A stretch of 64,000 bases of DNA. Origin: Flavobacteriaceae bacterium MAR_2009_75. GTDB lineage: Bacteria > Bacteroidota > Bacteroidia > Flavobacteriales > Flavobacteriaceae. The notes below the pieces were generated by a model. It saw only the letters and a list, made by a program, of their open reading frames with translations, did not search any database and had not been told where the DNA came from. Below are positions 9,010 to 16,442 of the stretch, in pieces. The translations under genes and the position numbers were made by a program. The stretch is taken from NCBI GenBank assembly GCA_002813285.1, contig PHTZ01000001.1:1177501-1241500 (forward strand). The letters are read 5' to 3'. Position 1 is the first letter of the stretch, and every line of letters begins with the position of its first letter.

Positions 9010-11793
9010 ATGGTAAGAACTTTTGTTTCATTAAGTTTTCTTTTTCTACCCCTATTGATTTTTGGTCAGAAAGATAGTTATGAAAAGCGAATGGATTATT
9101 TATTCGACAAAGGATATGAGCACTTGTATTCGAACAAAGATTCTGCCCTTTTTTACTTCGAAAAAATTGATGACCTCGCCGTTTTAGAACAAGATTGGTC
9201 ATCTGTTGCCGATGCCCTAAACGGGAAAAACGTTATGGCAGAATACCAAAATGACTTTCAAGCACTTCACAAAAACCTTCTAGTTCTAGACTCTTTATTC
9301 GAGGCTCAAAAAAGTTATTTTCAAAGTTTGCCCGAAAATATACTCTACCAAAATGATTTATTATATCACAAAGGGCAATATTTTTTCTTGATCAATGATT
9401 TTGATAGGGCCCGAAACGAATTTGATAGGATTCTGAATTTAAATAATGATTCTGACGACCCTGAATATGCTACTGAAAAGTTGCAATATATTTCTACGTC
9501 CTATAGTTATTTGGCTAAAATGTACGCCGATGAAGGAAAGCTCAACCTTGCAAACAACTATTACGAGCGCAACATCCGGTTTTTAGAACACAACCTTCCA
9601 GATGAGAAAAGATTTCTTTATGACAATTATGATCTGATTGCCGAAGTACTTAAAAAGAAAAAACAGTATAAAGAGGCTAACTCGTACTTGCTCAAAAATT
9701 TGAATTATATTCTGAGACATGCTGAAGAAAGTGGTATTCCTAAAATTTTAAACATTGTTCAGAACCACAACAACCTAGCCCAATTAGATAGTGCGGTGTT
9801 TTATTTGAACATCACCAAAAACCTTTTGAACCAAAACTCCCCGAGTCTATCAAGTTATTATCAGGTAAGCGCAGAAACCCAACAACATAAGGGGGAATAT
9901 CAGAAAGCCCTACGAGATTATGAAAAGGCCCTTTTACATGCCAAAGAGAAATGGGAAGGCCATAAACATTGGGAAATTGCGCACATTTTAAACAAAACGG
10001 GGCTGTTGCACGACCATTTTGGGCAACATAAAAAGGCCGTTGCATCTTACGACTCGGCTCTTGAACAAATATTGAGCAGCCCTTCGGAGGTCAATCAACA
10101 TAAGGTGGTACAAATCTTAAACAACAAATCGTCATCACTGAACAAAATTGGCGACCAAAGCATAGCAGCCTTAAAAAGTGTTGAAATAGGCATAGCTATA
10201 CTAGACAACCTAAAACCAACTTTTAAAAGTCATTCGGACAAGTTATTGCTGATCGAAGAAGCGTTTCCGTTGTTCGAATCTGGCCTAAAAGCCGCTTTTA
10301 TCTTATTTAACGAAACCAAAGACGAAGGTTATCTTGAAAAAGCCTTTCAATATTCCGAGAAAAGTAAATCAGTACTATTAATGGAGGCCCTTTTGGCATC
10401 AAAAGCCACCGAGTTTGCCAAAATACCACCCGAACTGCTTGATAAAGAAAAACAATTGAAGGCAGAGATTACCCTAGTAGAAAAGCAATTAAATATAGAC
10501 CTAGAAAACCCAGCCCTTCAGAATCGCATATTCTCATTAAAAAAAGGTCATAGAGACCTCATTTCAAAAATTGAAAACGACCATCCCCAATATTACGACC
10601 TTAAATACAATTCGGAGGTAATCAACCTATCGGAAGCACAGCAGTTACTTTCAAATGAGGAAGCGCTAATCAATTATTTTTATGGAGACGAGGCCATCTA
10701 TGCCATATTAATCACTAATGACACAAATTCGTTTGTTCGTATACCGCAGACGGAAAACCTGGTTGACGACATTCTCGAATTTAGAAATTTAATATCCGAT
10801 TCAAAGTCTGACCTAAATGAAGTTACGCAATTTGCAAAATCGCTACACCGGCAACTTATAAAACCAATTCTATCCTCCGATAGAGTATTGAAAAAACTGA
10901 TCATTATACCAGATGGACCTCTCAACTATATACCCTTTGGGGTGCTGATCGATGAATCTTCGGACTCTTACTTGATACAAGATGCCTCTATTAGTTACGT
11001 TAACTCGGCCACTCTATTGAATCAAATCAATGACGACCTTATAGAAAACTCAAAACTTTTGGCCTTCGCTCCTACTTTTGAAGGCAAATCTAAAATAGAA
11101 GTAGAACGCTCCGGGTTATTTCCCCTTCCTCATAACAAAGCAGAGGTAAACAATATTATTCAATCCTTTGAGGGAAAAACCTATGTAGATCAACAGGCCA
11201 CCCTTCGACATTTTAAAGAAGAATTAAACGACTACGGTCTATTACATCTTGCAACGCATGCCGTTTTTGATGATGCTTTTCCTGAATATTCCTATTTGGC
11301 TTTCACCCAGTCTGGAGATAAAATGAACAACAACCTTCTTTTTACTGCCGATCTATATAACCTGAATACCAATGCAAACTTAATTACATTGAGCGCATGT
11401 GAAACCACCATAGGGCCACTGCAAAAAGGCGAAGGGTTTCTAGGTTTATCACGCGCCTTTTTCTATGGCGGAGCACAAAGCATTAGTAGCACGCTATGGA
11501 AAATAAACGATGCGGCATCATCAGAAATTATGGGTCAATTCTACAAAGAATTGTCTCTGGCAAATAGTAAAGACGAAGCCCTCAGAAAAGCCAAACTACA
11601 TTTTTTAGAAAACAATAAGGAGAATGCGCGGGTACACCCCTATTATTGGGCAGGATATATTATTAGTGGTAATACGGCCCCTCTAAAACCATCTATTATT
11701 AATACATGGGTGCCGTATGCTTGCTTCGGCATTCTATTGCTATTATTTTTTGGATACCTATATTTTAAACGCCATAGAGCAGCCTCAGTTTAA
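9010..11793 (+). CDS. Exported TPR-CHAT caspase-like protein
   Basis: CHAT domains are caspase-fold proteases. Starting at ATG 9010, the 927-residue protein has a signal peptide (1-20), multiple TPR-like helical repeats (about 25-430), and a C-terminal CHAT domain (about 560-880). The putative catalytic His750 is in LLHLATHAVF and Cys797 in LSACETTIGP. A final membrane helix (about 900-918) is followed by basic residues. The topology suggests a periplasmic protease anchored at its C-terminus. A longer TTG start at 8977 lies in a hairpin and would spoil the signal peptide. The gene overlaps the convergent anti-sigma gene by 9 nt. Its substrate is unknown; the neighbouring anti-sigma factor is an obvious candidate (inference). 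Confidence 0.9.
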   Translation: MVRTFVSLSFLFLPLLIFGQKDSYEKRMDYLFDKGYEHLYSNKDSALFYFEKIDDLAVLEQDWSSVADALNGKNVMAEYQNDFQALHKNLLVLDSLFEAQKSYFQSLPENILYQNDLLYHKGQYFFLINDFDRARNEFDRILNLNNDSDDPEYATEKLQYISTSYSYLAKMYADEGKLNLANNYYERNIRFLEHNLPDEKRFLYDNYDLIAEVLKKKKQYKEANSYLLKNLNYILRHAEESGIPKILNIVQNHNNLAQLDSAVFYLNITKNLLNQNSPSLSSYYQVSAETQQHKGEYQKALRDYEKALLHAKEKWEGHKHWEIAHILNKTGLLHDHFGQHKKAVASYDSALEQILSSPSEVNQHKVVQILNNKSSSLNKIGDQSIAALKSVEIGIAILDNLKPTFKSHSDKLLLIEEAFPLFESGLKAAFILFNETKDEGYLEKAFQYSEKSKSVLLMEALLASKATEFAKIPPELLDKEKQLKAEITLVEKQLNIDLENPALQNRIFSLKKGHRDLISKIENDHPQYYDLKYNSEVINLSEAQQLLSNEEALINYFYGDEAIYAILITNDTNSFVRIPQTENLVDDILEFRNLISDSKSDLNEVTQFAKSLHRQLIKPILSSDRVLKKLIIIPDGPLNYIPFGVLIDESSDSYLIQDASISYVNSATLLNQINDDLIENSKLLAFAPTFEGKSKIEVERSGLFPLPHNKAEVNNIIQSFEGKTYVDQQATLRHFKEELNDYGLLHLATHAVFDDAFPEYSYLAFTQSGDKMNNNLLFTADLYNLNTNANLITLSACETTIGPLQKGEGFLGLSRAFFYGGAQSISSTLWKINDAASSEIMGQFYKELSLANSKDEALRKAKLHFLENNKENARVHPYYWAGYIISGNTAPLKPSIINTWVPYACFGILLLLFFGYLYFKRHRAASV

Positions 11794-12522
11794 GGCGTCA
11801 ATTATTTCTTGCGCCCTCTCTTTTTGGTAGTCGTATTGATTAACAAGAATTTCTAGCCACCGCAAGGCTTGTTCCTTATTTTTAGTTTTTAACGAAATCA
11901 TTGCAAGATACCAATGTGCTTCAGCTTTCAGTTTTGATTCGCTCTCGGCCGCCTTTTGAAGAAAATCTTGGGCTTTGGCATATTGTTCCAAATTCAAATA
12001 AGCCATACCAATGTAGAAGTCTAAATAATCACTTCTATCTGCTGTAGGTATCTTTTCGAAACTGGCTAAAGCATCCTTATAATTTCCTAACTCATATTGC
12101 GAAAAAGCACTTCTTTCAATGGTCTCAACAGATTCCCCTCTAGATATTTCGAAGACCGTATTGGGGTACGCCCTAAAGTTCTCTTCGAACAAATCGTTAT
12201 AATTGGGTCCGGATAAATTGTTGTACCCTAACCAACTTAAACCGACCAATAAGGCAATTGATGCCGCTATTGCCCATTTTTTATAGTTTGTGTGGGGTAG
12301 AGTTCGTACCGGGGCTTCCGATGAAATTTCCTTTTCGAACCCCGCCAACTTGTTTTTGAGAGCATTCTTTTCCGTATTTCGAATGACCTGTTTGAGGTCT
12401 TTTTCAAAATCGAATTGTTGTTTGAAGCTTGCATCTGTTTTCAGAAGTTCTTCAAAGAGTATTTTCTGCTCAACGGTTAGTTGACCTGAAAAGTAATTGT
12501 ATAATAATAGTTCCTTATCCAT
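11785..12522 (-). CDS. Membrane-anchored anti-sigma factor candidate with TPRs
   Basis: A 245-residue single-pass protein. The N-terminal cytoplasmic part (1-80) has the ...LLxYNYFSGQLTxEQ... pattern typical of Bacteroidota anti-sigma factors. A membrane helix lies at about 83-100, and a periplasmic C-terminal half contains TPR-like repeats (about 135-240). The ATG at 12522 lies 2 nt after the sigma-factor stop, indicating translational coupling. An upstream in-frame start would run back into the sigma gene. The pairing with an ECF sigma gene supports the role; direct anti-sigma activity is inferred. Its 3' end overlaps the CHAT gene. Confidence 0.8.
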   Translation of the reverse strand: MDKELLLYNYFSGQLTVEQKILFEELLKTDASFKQQFDFEKDLKQVIRNTEKNALKNKLAGFEKEISSEAPVRTLPHTNYKKWAIAASIALLVGLSWLGYNNLSGPNYNDLFEENFRAYPNTVFEISRGESVETIERSAFSQYELGNYKDALASFEKIPTADRSDYLDFYIGMAYLNLEQYAKAQDFLQKAAESESKLKAEAHWYLAMISLKTKNKEQALRWLEILVNQYDYQKERAQEIIDALN

Positions 12523-12524
12523 GA

Positions 12525-13094
12525 TTAGTAGGTATTTTCTTGGATTCGTTCTTTTAAATTCTTCATGCAACGCGATTTTGCGGCCTTGACTACATTTTCG
12601 CTATTATAATTTCCGGCTTTCATAATTTCTTGTATTGTAAAGCCTCGGTAGTAAAAAAGGGTCAGTAATTCTTGACACTTACCACCCAAAGTCCTAAAAT
12701 GTTCTTTCAGCAACTTTTGTTCTTGGGTTAAATTAGAGCCATCAAGTTCAAATGCACTAATTTGTTCATCAGATTCACTTACTCTAGAAAGGTCATAGCT
12801 ACCGGAAATCGATTTTTTATTCTTTCTCATTCTATCTAAAATTAAATACTTACCTATAGAGAACAGATAAGTTGAAATGCTGCTGGTTAAATTTTCTAGC
12901 TTTCCGGTCATAACATTTTCGTAAAAGACGATATAAGCATCTTGATAGACATCTACATTTTCTTCTTCCGAAAGATGATAGCGCTTGGCAAAGTTCAAGA
13001 ACTTTGCACGATTGTCTTCATAAACCTTTCGAAGAACCCTATCGGAGCCTTTGCGTAAATCATTAAGTGATATTTCAGCTAATTCATTTTCCAT
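12525..13094 (-). CDS. ECF-type RNA polymerase sigma factor
   Basis: A 189-residue sigma-70 family protein of the ECF class. Region 2 (about 20-95) includes the YQDAYIVFYENV block and the DRMRKNKK DNA-binding end. Region 4 (about 128-185) contains CQELLTLFYYRGFTIQEI and a helix-turn-helix. It would direct RNA polymerase to a small set of promoters and be held by the co-transcribed anti-sigma candidate. A GTTAACCTT motif lies immediately upstream at 13114-13122. Confidence 0.92.
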   Translation of the reverse strand: MENELAEISLNDLRKGSDRVLRKVYEDNRAKFLNFAKRYHLSEEENVDVYQDAYIVFYENVMTGKLENLTSSISTYLFSIGKYLILDRMRKNKKSISGSYDLSRVSESDEQISAFELDGSNLTQEQKLLKEHFRTLGGKCQELLTLFYYRGFTIQEIMKAGNYNSENVVKAAKSRCMKNLKERIQENTY

Positions 13095-13122
13095 TTAATG
13101 TGAATCTAATGAGAAGGTTAAC
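13093..13122 (-). promoter_or_regulatory. Third GTTAACCTT-N16-TAAAT copy, overlapping the sigma start
   Basis: The minus strand carries GTTAACCTT (13114-13122), 16 nt, then TAAAT (13093-13097), the same architecture as the sites at 6106 and 13262. The TAAAT box runs into the sigma factor's start codon, so ordinary initiation here would begin inside the gene. It may be coincidental, autoregulatory by occlusion, or active in a different register. Confidence 0.35.
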
Positions 13123-13261
13123 CCCTACTCAGCTAATTTAACATTTTTTCAGGCTCTTTTGTTTCCATAAGGGTATTTATCAACACCAAAGGCGCTATGT
13201 AGTATTCCCACTACGAGATTTTTAAGGAAAACTAATTTTATGAATTTAATAGGGCCTACTT

Positions 13262-13292
13262 GTTAACCTTTTCTATTAGAAAAAGATAAATA
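13262..13292 (+). promoter_or_regulatory. Candidate ECF-sigma promoter before the small-protein genes
   Basis: GTTAACCTT (13262-13270), 16 nt, TAAATA (13287-13292). It matches the site before the OmpA-like gene in both boxes and spacing. The start would fall near 13300, about 18 nt before the small ORF at 13318. Confidence 0.6.
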
Positions 13293-13317
13293 TGTGAACC
13301 TTAAACAAGAAAGAGCG

Positions 13318-13413
13318 ATGGAAACCTATGATAAACTAGAGACTATAAAAAGAATATTAATTGTGGCTCTGGCTATGACCGTCTGGGTATACTTTAAATT
13401 ATGTGCCGAATAA
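13318..13413 (+). CDS. Possible 31-residue single-pass membrane peptide
   Basis: A short reading frame of 31 codons starting METYDKLETIKR, followed by a hydrophobic helix (about 13-28) and ending KLCAE. It lies just downstream of the candidate ECF-type promoter and upstream of the exported protein at 13476, so it could be the first gene of that transcript. There is no homology evidence; small size makes chance possible. Confidence 0.45.
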   Translation: METYDKLETIKRILIVALAMTVWVYFKLCAE

Positions 13414-13475
13414 GGTATTAAGAAAATCAACAGATCCCAGATAAAAAATCAAAATAGAACCAATTTCTTTAAATC

Positions 13476-13850
13476 ATGAAAAATATTAGCTATACCATCA
13501 TCTTTATAAGCATTGTATGGAACTGCAATGCCCAAACGCCTGAAAATTCTTCGATTTTAGGGCAAACGGACACTACCAAAAATAAGAATCTATTAGATGT
13601 ACAAACCGAGGTATTTGGTCAAGCGTTTACTCTGGGCGGTATTAGCGACAAAGATAATCCAACGGGTGGCGCGACCAATTATTTGGAAATGATAGATAAC
13701 GTTGAGGCCCCTGAAGAACTAAAAGACCAGATGCGGCAAATATATAATCTTTACGACTCTAGTTTAGATTCAACAAAAAAAACGGAATTGAAAATAAGGG
13801 TATCAAAAATGCTCGAAGAAGCAATTGCCAAAGGTCAAATCGAGAAATAA
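13476..13850 (+). CDS. Hypothetical exported protein
   Basis: A 124-residue protein with a signal peptide (1-19, ending CNAQ) and a mostly helical, charged mature part including DSTKKTELKIRVSKMLEEAI near the C-terminus. The family is unrecognised and no catalytic motif is visible. It lies downstream of the candidate ECF promoter and the 31-codon ORF, divergent from the sigma factor. This suggests it belongs to the same regulon (inference). Confidence 0.7.
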   Translation: MKNISYTIIFISIVWNCNAQTPENSSILGQTDTTKNKNLLDVQTEVFGQAFTLGGISDKDNPTGGATNYLEMIDNVEAPEELKDQMRQIYNLYDSSLDSTKKTELKIRVSKMLEEAIAKGQIEK

Positions 13851-13878
13851 GTAATTCAATTCTATAAAAACAGGGTTA

Positions 13879-14595
13879 CTACACCTTCGTATTTTGCTTG
13901 ATAACTTCCGCTTCAAAAAGCATTATAAAATGACTTAACAACTTTTGCTTTACTTCATTCATATCGACCTCAGCTTTACCCAATTCTACATTTAAAGAAG
14001 TAACTGCCTTGTCCTTAATTCCGCAAGGAATCATTAAATCAAAATACCCCAGGTCGGCATTTACATTTAAGGCAAAACCGTGCATGGTTACCCAGCGGCT
14101 AGCACGTACGCCCATAGCGCATATTTTTCTGGCGAACGGAGTGCCCACATCCAACCAAACCCCTGTTTCACCTTCGGAGCGTTGTGCTTTTAATCCATAT
14201 TCAGCCAAGGTGAGAATGACCATTTCTTCCAAAAAACGGAGGTATTTATGAATATCGGTAAAGAAATTATCAAGATCAAGGATGGGATACCCTACTATTT
14301 GGCCAGGGCCGTGATAGGTAATGTCCCCTCCCCTATTGATTTTATAAAACTTTGCGTTTTTGGCAGCTAGTTCTTCCTCGTTAATTAATAGGTTGGCAAA
14401 ATCGCCGCTCTTGCCCAAGGTATACACATGCAGGTGTTCAACGAACAAAAAGTGATTGGGCGTGGGTTCAGTAGCCTGCCCCCTACGATTCTTTATTTTT
14501 AAATCTACCGTGTTCTTAAAAAGGTCCTCTTGGTAGTCCCAAGTTTCCTTATAATCTTTTAACCCTAAATCCTGTAAAAAGACCTTTTTGTTCAT
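13879..14595 (-). CDS. lipB: Lipoyl(octanoyl) transferase
   Basis: LipB moves octanoyl from acyl carrier protein to lipoate-dependent enzymes, the first step of lipoate synthesis, in the cytoplasm. The 238-residue sequence shows the signature RGGDITYHGPGQ (88-99), the catalytic Lys157 in FARKICAMGV and the catalytic Cys191 in IPCGIKDK. Length and motif order are normal. It is transcribed leftward, 27 nt after the neighbouring lipoprotein gene. Confidence 0.97.
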   Translation of the reverse strand: MNKKVFLQDLGLKDYKETWDYQEDLFKNTVDLKIKNRRGQATEPTPNHFLFVEHLHVYTLGKSGDFANLLINEEELAAKNAKFYKINRGGDITYHGPGQIVGYPILDLDNFFTDIHKYLRFLEEMVILTLAEYGLKAQRSEGETGVWLDVGTPFARKICAMGVRASRWVTMHGFALNVNADLGYFDLMIPCGIKDKAVTSLNVELGKAEVDMNEVKQKLLSHFIMLFEAEVIKQNTKV

Positions 14596-14622
14596 TGTAC
14601 AAAGATAAGAAAAGGCAGTGGC

Positions 14623-15360
14623 CTAATTTTCTAATTCAACCTCGATCAATATAGATTCTGGGTCTTTGAGCATTTCCATAAAATTAACCTCGTAAATCAT
14701 GGTTTTTCCGTCCATCGAAAATGTGGCTTCCTCCAAGTTGGTAGATTTTATCCGTTTTGGAAAATGATATTTAAAGGTATAGGTAGAACCGGATAAGAAC
14801 ATTTCCGCACTTGAAAGGCTATCTATACTTTGCTTGAACAAGTCTTGGTCTACAATAGCTACGGAGCGCTTAAATTTGTTCTTTTTAAAACTATAACTCA
14901 CTTCTGTAGCTTCGTTGGCTGAATTCTTGGGCATAGGTTTTCCTCCGGCCACAGGACCGACACTACTTGCACTTTGAAAAGCATTAAAAGCGTCATTAAT
15001 TTCGGAAACGTCCTTAAAATCGGTGAACATATCAAAATCCATGATTCCTTCTTCGGTATTGACCAACATATGAAGGCTAAAGGGCTCTAACTTTTTTAAT
15101 TGGGCCTGCTGTGCAGGAGACAATTGGGCTATACTATCCTTTTTATCCCGTAGCAAATCTCTAAAAACCAAGGTAGAATCTATAACTTCTTCCAGTTTGG
15201 CAGAATCTGTTGAAGGTAACATTTGGAGCATTTCTCCCCCATCAAAACCAATGTTCATCTTACCTGTTCCATCTTCATTAAAATGTATTTCTTCGGTGAA
15301 GTTACACGCCATAAAAAAGGCTACAGTAATAACTACAGCCATCAATTTAAGTAAGTTCAT
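14623..15360 (-). CDS. Hypothetical lipoprotein
   Basis: A 245-residue putative lipoprotein. Starting at 15360, the hydrophobic signal ends at FFMAC (Cys19). A longer reading frame back to 15465 would overlap the Pmp3 gene and lacks a proper signal sequence, so the shorter start is preferred. The mature part begins FTEEIHFNEDGTGKMN, a beta-type opening seen in several uncharacterised Bacteroidota lipoproteins, and ends in beta-rich sequence (MIYEVNFMEML). No enzyme motif is seen. It lies between the Pmp3-like gene and lipB. Confidence 0.75.
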   Translation of the reverse strand: MNLLKLMAVVITVAFFMACNFTEEIHFNEDGTGKMNIGFDGGEMLQMLPSTDSAKLEEVIDSTLVFRDLLRDKKDSIAQLSPAQQAQLKKLEPFSLHMLVNTEEGIMDFDMFTDFKDVSEINDAFNAFQSASSVGPVAGGKPMPKNSANEATEVSYSFKKNKFKRSVAIVDQDLFKQSIDSLSSAEMFLSGSTYTFKYHFPKRIKSTNLEEATFSMDGKTMIYEVNFMEMLKDPESILIEVELEN

Positions 15361-15371
15361 TAAATTTAGTT

Positions 15372-15527
15372 CTAATTGGGGTTGTTCAAAATTACCAATG
15401 CGGCTATAACACCGGGCACCCAGCCACAGAAGGTCAAAAGTAGAACAATAAGAAAAGACCCGCAACCTTTTCCGATAACGGACAAAGGCGGAAATAAAAT
15501 AGCCAATAACACTCTAAAAAAACTCAT
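15372..15527 (-). CDS. YqaE/Pmp3 family small membrane protein
   Basis: A 51-residue protein beginning MSFFRVLLAILFPPLSV, with a second hydrophobic helix containing LLTFCGWVPGVIAALVI. These are the hallmark two helices of the Pmp3/YqaE (UPF0057) family, including the FPPL and GWxPGxIxA motifs. The family is linked to membrane potential and salt or stress tolerance. It lies immediately upstream of, and in the same direction as, the lipoprotein at 14623, 11 nt before its start. Confidence 0.9.
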   Translation of the reverse strand: MSFFRVLLAILFPPLSVIGKGCGSFLIVLLLTFCGWVPGVIAALVILNNPN

Positions 15528-15656
15528 ATGAATCGATTAATTTGATTGATGAACCCACCACTTAAAGGTTGGGCTATTGATAAGACGCGAATTTACCTAT
15601 TTTGTTACATGGTAACCTCAATAAAACCATGACCTGAAATTTTCGTAAATAGTATT

Positions 15657-16403
15657 ATGAAGAACCTAAGCCACACCATTTATATTATCATCTGTTTAGC
15701 ACTTGTATCATTCACTAGTTGCAGTAAAAGAACAATCGCACCACAAGAATCTTACGAAAAAGAAATTCCGCAGTCCAAAACCCTAGAAAGTATCGATGGC
15801 ACAGTAAAATACCTGGCATTGGGCGATAGTTATACCATTGGGGCAAGCGTACCGCCCGATTCTAATTTTCCATCGCAATTGAGTACTGTATTAAAAAATC
15901 AATTAGATGCGGAGGTGCAGACTGAAATAATTGCGACTTCAGGTTGGCGAACCGACAATCTTTTAGATGCCCTTGACTATACCGACACCACACCACCCTA
16001 TGATTTGGTTACTCTGTTAATCGGGGTGAACAATCAATATCAAGGCGAACGGTTCTCAAAGTATAAAAAAGAATTTAGCGAACTCTTTGAACGCTCACTT
16101 ATTTTAGCAAATGAAAATACGGAAAGGCTGGTTATTATTTCGATACCTGATTGGGGCTATACCCCATTTGGTCAGCCTTGGGATGTACAAAAAATTTCGA
16201 AAGAAATAGATGAATATAACGCCTATGCCCAAGAATTAGCCGATAAACATGGCGTCAAATTTATTAATATTACCGATATTACCAGACGTGGTTTAGAAGA
16301 AGAAGATTTGGTTGCTTCCGACAATTTACACCCTTCTGCCAAGGCGTATAAATTATTCGTTGGACGAATGGCCCCAATAATCATTTCTCAATTGAAAAAT
16401 TAG
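15657..16403 (+). CDS. SGNH/GDSL-type esterase lipoprotein
   Basis: A 248-residue lipoprotein with lipobox ending at Cys22 (SFTSC), then an SGNH-hydrolase fold. Block I is YLALGDSYTIG with nucleophile Ser58; a Gly/Asn block is IGVNNQYQG (about 121-129); and the Asp/His block is SDNLHPSAKAY (about 222-232). Such enzymes hydrolyse ester bonds in acylated sugars or lipids; the substrate cannot be read from sequence. It lies 39 nt upstream of lysS, which has its own promoter-like element. Confidence 0.9.
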   Translation: MKNLSHTIYIIICLALVSFTSCSKRTIAPQESYEKEIPQSKTLESIDGTVKYLALGDSYTIGASVPPDSNFPSQLSTVLKNQLDAEVQTEIIATSGWRTDNLLDALDYTDTTPPYDLVTLLIGVNNQYQGERFSKYKKEFSELFERSLILANENTERLVIISIPDWGYTPFGQPWDVQKISKEIDEYNAYAQELADKHGVKFINITDITRRGLEEEDLVASDNLHPSAKAYKLFVGRMAPIIISQLKN

Positions 16404-16422
16404 TGTATTGTACCTATATTTG
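16392..16422 (+). promoter_or_regulatory. Housekeeping promoter of lysS
   Basis: TTG (16392-16394), 20-nt spacer, TATATTTG (16415-16422), a good match to the Bacteroidota consensus. It leads to a start about 12 nt before the lysS ATG at 16443 and overlaps the end of the SGNH gene. Confidence 0.6.
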
Positions 16423-16442
16423 CAGGCTCAATTCAGAAGCAT

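Noticed and set aside
15361-15465. N-terminal extension of the lipoprotein at 14623-15360
   Set aside because: It would overlap the Pmp3/YqaE gene in another frame and lacks a signal sequence; the lipobox start at 15360 is better.
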